Part shown: one piece after another, positions 60,320 through 64,000 of the stretch
How the letters are laid out: every line of letters starts with the position of its first letter
Numbering within the stretch: the first letter of the stretch is position 1
NCBI RefSeq assembly: GCF_001426645.1
Contig: NZ_LMEX01000002.1
Coordinates: 826,322 to 890,321, forward strand
Source of the DNA: Rhodanobacter sp. Root480
GTDB taxonomy: Bacteria; Pseudomonadota; Gammaproteobacteria; Xanthomonadales; Rhodanobacteraceae
Direction of reading: 5' to 3'
DNA: 64,000 nucleotides
The notes under the pieces: model-generated
Told to the model about the DNA's origin: nothing
Database searches by the model: none
What the model saw: only the letters and a program-made list of their open reading frames with translations
Position numbers and translations under genes: made by a program

Positions 60320-60610
60320 ATGAATACCGACAAAGAATCCACCGTCATCACCGATGAGATGGTCTTGGCAGCCATGGCTGTCATCGAGTCAACTGAACCG
60401 ACACCCGAGGAACAGCAGGCTGCGCAGCTCGCCAAGTTGATACCGGTGATCCACGAGGCCATCAAGCGTGGCGACACCAAGGACAAAATCTGCAGGAAGT
60501 TGAAAGCATCAGGGATCGACCTGCATTACCGCAAGCTGAAGAAGCTCTTCGATGCTGCTGCTACGTGGCCCACTGAATCCAACGAGAGCCTGCAAGGCGG
60601 CGCCGAATGA
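60320..60610 (+). CDS. Small acidic island protein, unknown
   Basis: The protein has 96 residues, two bases after the previous stop. It has an acidic N-terminus (ESTEPTPEEQQAAQ) and a basic C-terminal helix pair (IKRGDTKDKICRKLKASG, HYRKLKKLF) that could contact DNA. No family recognised. Its stop overlaps the start of the leader ORF (ATGA). Confidence 0.6.
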   Translation: MNTDKESTVITDEMVLAAMAVIESTEPTPEEQQAAQLAKLIPVIHEAIKRGDTKDKICRKLKASGIDLHYRKLKKLFDAAATWPTESNESLQGGAE

Positions 60611-60786
60611 ACGCCATGGATCGGCATCCCAAGCTTCATAGCCAAACACCCGCCATCGAGGTCATCCGCCTGTTCAGCCCCCATGCTCGTGCATTGCACG
60701 GGCGTGGGGGCGCCATGAACAAGCTCGTGATGACCAACAATCGTACCCACCTGTTCTCGGAGGTGGGTCATGACCGGTTTCAATAG
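60607..60786 (+). CDS. 59-codon leader ORF coupled to the DUF3987 gene
   Basis: It opens with MNAMDRHPKLHSQ and ends in HDRFQ. Its ATG overlaps the stop of the preceding gene (ATGA), and its TAG lies 14 bases past the DUF3987 start codon, in another frame. Translation of this ORF runs through both hairpins at 60678-60710 and 60745-60768, the second of which masks the next gene's SD. The peptide has no recognised domain. A regulatory leader-peptide role is inferred from the layout. Confidence 0.6.
   Translation: MNAMDRHPKLHSQTPAIEVIRLFSPHARALHGRGGAMNKLVMTNNRTHLFSEVGHDRFQ
60678..60710 (+). other. Strong RNA hairpin inside the leader ORF
   Basis: A 15-bp stem (60678-60692 with 60696-60710) with a 3-base loop ATT. 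All pairs form in the forward transcript, two as G-U; on the reverse strand those two become mismatches. No T-run follows, so it is not a terminator. Confidence 0.65.
60745..60768 (+). promoter_or_regulatory. SD-masking hairpin before the DUF3987 gene
   Basis: ACCCACCT (60745-60752) pairs perfectly with AGGTGGGT (60761-60768), which includes most of the SD GGAGG (60759-60763) and ends next to the ATG at 60770. Ribosomes translating the leader ORF would open it. Confidence 0.65.
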
Positions 60787-62260
60787 TCATTTTTGGCGCA
60801 AAAAGCTTGAACACTTTGCGCCAACCGAAGCGGAATATCCCTTCGAAGCTCAGCCTCACCTGCTCCGTGAAGGGGTGGAATGCGCTTGTGTTCGGCACCA
60901 GCTCTCTCCCGCCTTGTATGCGAGCGTTGCCCAAGCAGCCGCGTCGCTTGCAGTGCAAGGCTTGGCGGTGCTGAAGTTGCCCGACGGCAGTACGGTTCCT
61001 TTGTCGACCTACTTCCTTGTCATCGCCATGTCAGGCATGGGCAAGACCAGGGCCTTCCACACTTTCTTTGCGCCGTTTCTGGCTAGCGACAGGCTTACCG
61101 AAGCAGACTACGCAAAGGCGGTAAAGGAATATCCTGACAAACTGAGCGACTACAAGAAGCAGCGGGTCGATCTCAATAAACTAATTGGAAAGGCGCGCGC
61201 GAAAGGCGAGTCGTATGACCACCTTCAAGCGGAGCTCGATAAGCTCAAGAAGCCTGACGAGCCTCGACTCCAGAAATGGCTGATGTCGGATACGACCGGC
61301 GCAGCTTTCCTCCAGCGCATGCGGGGCTTCTTTCAGTCTGCTGGTCTGGCGACGGACGAGGGGGCCAAGCTGTTTAAGTACCTTCATCAGTTCCTCCCCG
61401 ACCTGTGCCAAGCATGGAGCCACGGCCTGATCGACAGCCATCGTGTTGGGACCGGCGTGATTTCGGTCATTGAAGCTCGGATCATGACCTTGCTCCTTTC
61501 CCAACCCGCGGTGTTCTACGACTTCTGTGCCAACCACGGCAGTCTTGCCTTGGGTATGGGTGCATGGGCCAGGTTTCTGATCTGCGCACCCAGTAGGCCG
61601 AATGGCAAGCTCACATCGGCCGACGAACTGGACGCCACCACGGCCGCACTCGACGCGTTACTGGCCCGTATCGCCGAACTGGTCGCTGAACACGAACGGC
61701 GCGTCAAGGCCGGCATCACGGAGCAGGATGTCGTCGAACTCGATGCCGATGCAAACGACTGCTGGACCCAGTTCATCAAAGAAATGAAGGATCGAACTGT
61801 CAAACGCAACGCTGACGGAAAAGCCGGGGACCTCTCGGACGTCAGTGAGTTCGCCGCCAAGGCTCCGATACATGCGGCACGTCTGGCTGCAGTATTTACA
61901 TACCTCTGCGGCGACAGGAAAGTCACGCAGGATACGATGCAGCGCGCCATCACCATCGTCCGCTATCACATCGATACCTACTGCGACCAGTTCTCCCTGT
62001 CCAAGGCGATCCCGCGTGTAGTGGATGACGGCATGAGGCTCGAAACGTTCTTCCGTCGCCTGTACCTAGACACTCGCGGCAACACAATGATTTCACTGGA
62101 CAGCCTTCACCACAGCAACACGACGAGCGACTTGAAGCTCGACAAATACCTGCTGCCCGCGCTTCTTCACCTTCAACAACAGGGCAAGATTCAGATCGCT
62201 CCCTCGAACGGTGGCAAACAGTACGTGAACTTCCGTCAGTTGATCAACCTGTCCAACTGA
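60770..62260 (+). CDS. DUF3987 (YfjI-like) protein of a mobile element
   Basis: The protein has 496 residues. An early region with LSTYFLVIAMSGMGKTRAFHTFF matches the DUF3987 pattern, with a P-loop-like SGMGKT near residue 90. A helical middle part and a C-terminal winged region (DLKLDKYLLPALLHLQQQGKIQI) follow. DUF3987 proteins are found in prophages and integrative elements, often near primases, and are thought to help replication. Translation seems coupled to the leader ORF. Confidence 0.78.
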   Translation: MTGFNSHFWRKKLEHFAPTEAEYPFEAQPHLLREGVECACVRHQLSPALYASVAQAAASLAVQGLAVLKLPDGSTVPLSTYFLVIAMSGMGKTRAFHTFFAPFLASDRLTEADYAKAVKEYPDKLSDYKKQRVDLNKLIGKARAKGESYDHLQAELDKLKKPDEPRLQKWLMSDTTGAAFLQRMRGFFQSAGLATDEGAKLFKYLHQFLPDLCQAWSHGLIDSHRVGTGVISVIEARIMTLLLSQPAVFYDFCANHGSLALGMGAWARFLICAPSRPNGKLTSADELDATTAALDALLARIAELVAEHERRVKAGITEQDVVELDADANDCWTQFIKEMKDRTVKRNADGKAGDLSDVSEFAAKAPIHAARLAAVFTYLCGDRKVTQDTMQRAITIVRYHIDTYCDQFSLSKAIPRVVDDGMRLETFFRRLYLDTRGNTMISLDSLHHSNTTSDLKLDKYLLPALLHLQQQGKIQIAPSNGGKQYVNFRQLINLSN

Positions 62261-62390
62261 CGCACAAGTGGACTGGCCACCCCTGAAGAGTCGTGACCAG
62301 TCCTGCACCAAGAGCTTCTACTTGCGCACTTCCAAAGGCGATCCAATTTTCTTTTGGGAGTGCGATTTTTTGCCCCCGCCCCTTTTTCCA

Positions 62391-62423
62391 TGCGACATAT
62401 GCGATCGTCGCATCGTCGCATAG
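62391..62423. repeat. Clustered TGCGA/TCGCA repeats downstream of the DUF3987 gene
   Basis: TGCGA occurs at 62392 and 62401, and TCGCA at 62409 and 62417, forming nested palindromes (TATGCGA with TCGCATA) within 33 bases. The cluster is preceded by a T/C-rich tract. It could be a binding site for an element protein or part of an origin. Confidence 0.5.
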
Positions 62424-62460
62424 GTTTCAGGCCGTGTCCTGGTACAGGCAGCCACATACA

Positions 62461-63140
62461 AGGGTGTTCAGAACTTCTTTAACCGGGATGTGGATGGCCG
62501 CTGCGGAAGTCGCCCCTCGACCTGGATCGTAAAGTGGCAAGCGCGGCCTTCCAGTCGCGAATCGGCATCGTCCATTTCTTGCTGACGATGCGCAGGCCAA
62601 GTAGACGATCGGATAGACCGAATCGAGCGGGTGGGTTTACCAGACCTTGACCTCCCCGACGACGACGTCGGTGACGTAAGAAACCAGACTGGGCGACACC
62701 TCGGTCCCATACATCTCTTCCAGGTGCGCTTGGATCTCGCTCACCGTCATGCCGCGCGCATACAGTGACAGGATCCTATCGTCGAAACCCGCCCAACTGG
62801 TCTTGGACTTGGGAATCAGCTGCAGCTCGAAGTTACCGTGACGATCATGCGGAATCTCGAGCGGCAGTTCGCCGAACTCGCCCTTGAGCATCTTGCGGCT
62901 GCAATCGTTGTGGGTGTGCCAGCCGCGTTAGCGACGGGCTCGTGCATCGTGACCGAGGTGCTCAGTCAATTGCTTGAGCAGGCCGTTATCGCCAACCAAG
63001 TCTTCCGGCTTTTTTGTAGTTCGCCAACAGGCTTGAGCGGCTCGTCGGGTGCCTCGTGCTTGCGTGGACTCATGGTGTCTCCGGTTGGGTGGCAGTGTCC
63101 CGCCTTTGGCCCGGCTACACAAAACTTAGGGCACCTCTGC
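62461..63140 (-). mobile_element. Decayed IS256-family insertion sequence
   Basis: About 680 bases that hold both ends of an IS256-type transposase but little of the middle. The ends 62463-62487 and the complement of 63114-63138 are similar (GGTG...AA...CCGGG) and are taken as the imperfect terminal inverted repeats. No target duplication could be confirmed by eye. Confidence 0.7.
62468..63073 (-). pseudogene. IS256-family transposase remnant
   Basis: Starting at MSPRKHEAPDEPLK, the frame shifts near GELQK and continues LTEHLGHDARARR. A TAA at about 62930 follows, then MLKGEFGELPLEIPHDRHG, the typical IS256 N-terminal domain ending GTEVSPSLVSYVTDVVVGEV. A second nonsense codon replaces Gln before THPLDSVYPIVYL. 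Most of the catalytic DDE domain is deleted, and the C-terminal WTMPIRDWKAAL and HFTIQVEGRLPQ are in different frames. Confidence 0.8.
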
Positions 63141-63362
63141 ATATAGACGAACATCGTCGAGACAACTAAAAAATCACTAAGTCACCAATCCTATGGCGAA
63201 CACTATTTGCCAGCGGCCCCGCGGCCAGCCATTCGCAATGGGCTTTCCATAGCATGGTCAGTGACCAAGGGGAATCCCGGTTCCTATATCCAATAGCAAA
63301 AGCTAGCTCTTGCTCTGGATGGATAGATGCCAACCAAAAGCAAGTCATGGGAGGTGATGGTG

Positions 63363-64000
63363 ATGGACACCGAAGTCGATTACTACCAGGCAGAAGATGA
63401 CATGGACGTCCAAATGCAGGAGGTGGAAAGACACATCGCCGAGGAAGAACGAAACTACCAGTTCGCCTCGAAACGATGTCTTCACGACGGTGAGGGCCGT
63501 ATGTCGATATCGGACGAAAGCGAATGCCTGACATGGGTGGCCACGCTTGAACATCTCGCCAAACGCATCAGCAACAGCAAACAGCACCTGATCAAACCCG
63601 ATCGGTGTCCGAGATCCACATGGAAGCACGTTAGTTGCACGTACAGCCTCACGCCGCTCGGCAAAGCAGTCTGGCAACTCTGCCGCGCTGGCATTCCCCT
63701 GATCGAGGTTGCCAGTCCAAGCGTTCGATACCGGGGGCACTGCTCCTGGCCGACAGCACCCCACGCGAAGCACGAGGATTTGGCCAGAACCGAAAGCATG
63801 GTCACGAGGTTCAACCCTCACATCACCGTCATGTTGCGAGCTTGCCAGAAGGCGAAGTCCGCCATCAGGCATGCGGATGGCATGGCCATCGACCTCAGCA
63901 ACGAGAAGGTGCGCCGGAGGATCGAGTGGATCGCTCGCTTCGTGCGTCGATGCTGTCGATCTTCCCAATTCAAGCGGATGGAGTCGAACCGCACAAGGCT
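63363..64000 (+). CDS. Unknown protein, N-terminal part (runs off right edge)
   Basis: An open forward frame of at least 212 codons from MDTEVDYYQAEDD, with GGGAGG eight bases upstream, continues to the end of the window. An in-frame ATG at 63327 is an alternative start. The N-terminus is very acidic (QMQEVERHIAEEERNYQF), and the rest has scattered Cys and His (CLTWV, CRAGIPLIE, RGHCSWP). A basic C-terminal stretch (RRRIEWIARFVRRCCR) closes the visible part. No family recognised. A reverse-strand frame over the same bases is judged a shadow. Confidence 0.6.
   Translation, partial: MDTEVDYYQAEDDMDVQMQEVERHIAEEERNYQFASKRCLHDGEGRMSISDESECLTWVATLEHLAKRISNSKQHLIKPDRCPRSTWKHVSCTYSLTPLGKAVWQLCRAGIPLIEVASPSVRYRGHCSWPTAPHAKHEDLARTESMVTRFNPHITVMLRACQKAKSAIRHADGMAIDLSNEKVRRRIEWIARFVRRCCRSSQFKRMESNRTR

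Noticed and set aside
60678..60710. Intrinsic terminator inside the leader ORF
   Set aside because: The stem is strong but is followed by CGCCATG and no T-run, and the downstream gene is in the same operon.
63345..63968. 207-codon reverse frame at the right edge
   Set aside because: The forward frame over the same bases stays open to the window end and has a strong SD, so the reverse frame is the less likely one.

Overview
The window is high-GC chromosomal DNA from a gammaproteobacterium of the Xanthomonadales (Lysobacterales), most likely a Rhodanobacter/Dyella-type member of the Rhodanobacteraceae. The basis is two long Xanthomonas-type TonB-dependent receptors, carbohydrate regulons built around LacI and DeoR regulators, a GatZ/AgaS amino-sugar cluster, dispersed REP-like palindromes, and rsmG-parA-parB close to a complete atp operon, an arrangement often found near oriC. 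No rRNA, tRNA or CRISPR was recognised.

Layout. (1) 1-18.9 kb is a uronate/polysaccharide utilisation regulon. It holds a Tat-signal protein cut by the window edge, a secreted esterase, a FAH-family hydratase, a three-gene TRAP transporter, a GH43 enzyme, a LacI regulator, KduD, a DhuI-type isomerase, a secreted mutarotase-like protein, a very large LamG protein, a TonB-dependent receptor and KDG kinase. A short motif, TGACACCG, recurs in four promoter regions and ties the block together. Together these would import oligouronides through the outer membrane, trim them in the periplasm, carry monomers in by TRAP, and run 4-deoxy-5-keto-uronate through DhuI, KduD and KdgK to KDPG. KDPG aldolase is not in the window. 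(2) 19-33.5 kb is mostly housekeeping: GNAT/ATP-grasp pair, aroE, YkgJ-like protein, gamma carbonic anhydrase, prlC, HxlR with its divergent NmrA-like partner, cspA, xthA, YecA-like protein, DUF4336, pirin, gntK, a small SPFH protein and rsmG. (3) 33.5-43.5 kb has parA-parB and the reverse-strand operon atpIBEFHAGDC, whose intergenic gaps carry unusual repeats and terminator-like hairpins facing against the operon. (4) 43.7-44.7 kb has a phasin and queD. (5) 44.9-56.3 kb is a GalNAc/galactosamine cluster: TonB receptor, DeoR/AgaR regulator, secreted amidohydrolase, Tat-exported GH36 enzyme, DMT permease, AgaZ/GatZ, AgaS and a BadF-type amino-sugar kinase. hutC-hutH follow. (6) From about 59 kb the sequence changes character, with lower GC and small unknown ORFs. 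A compact operon leads to a DUF3987 protein, followed by a decayed IS256-family element and an unknown gene that runs off the right edge. This is a mobile element or genomic island.

The strongest candidate for something undescribed is in the island. An unlisted 59-codon leader ORF (60607-60786) reads through a hairpin that masks the Shine-Dalgarno of the DUF3987 gene and stops just past that gene's start codon, an arrangement like the leader-peptide-coupled rep genes of some plasmids. Other leads are the 1268-residue LamG protein, the antisense-facing hairpins in the atp operon, and a stem-loop lying between the SD and the start codon of the SPFH gene.
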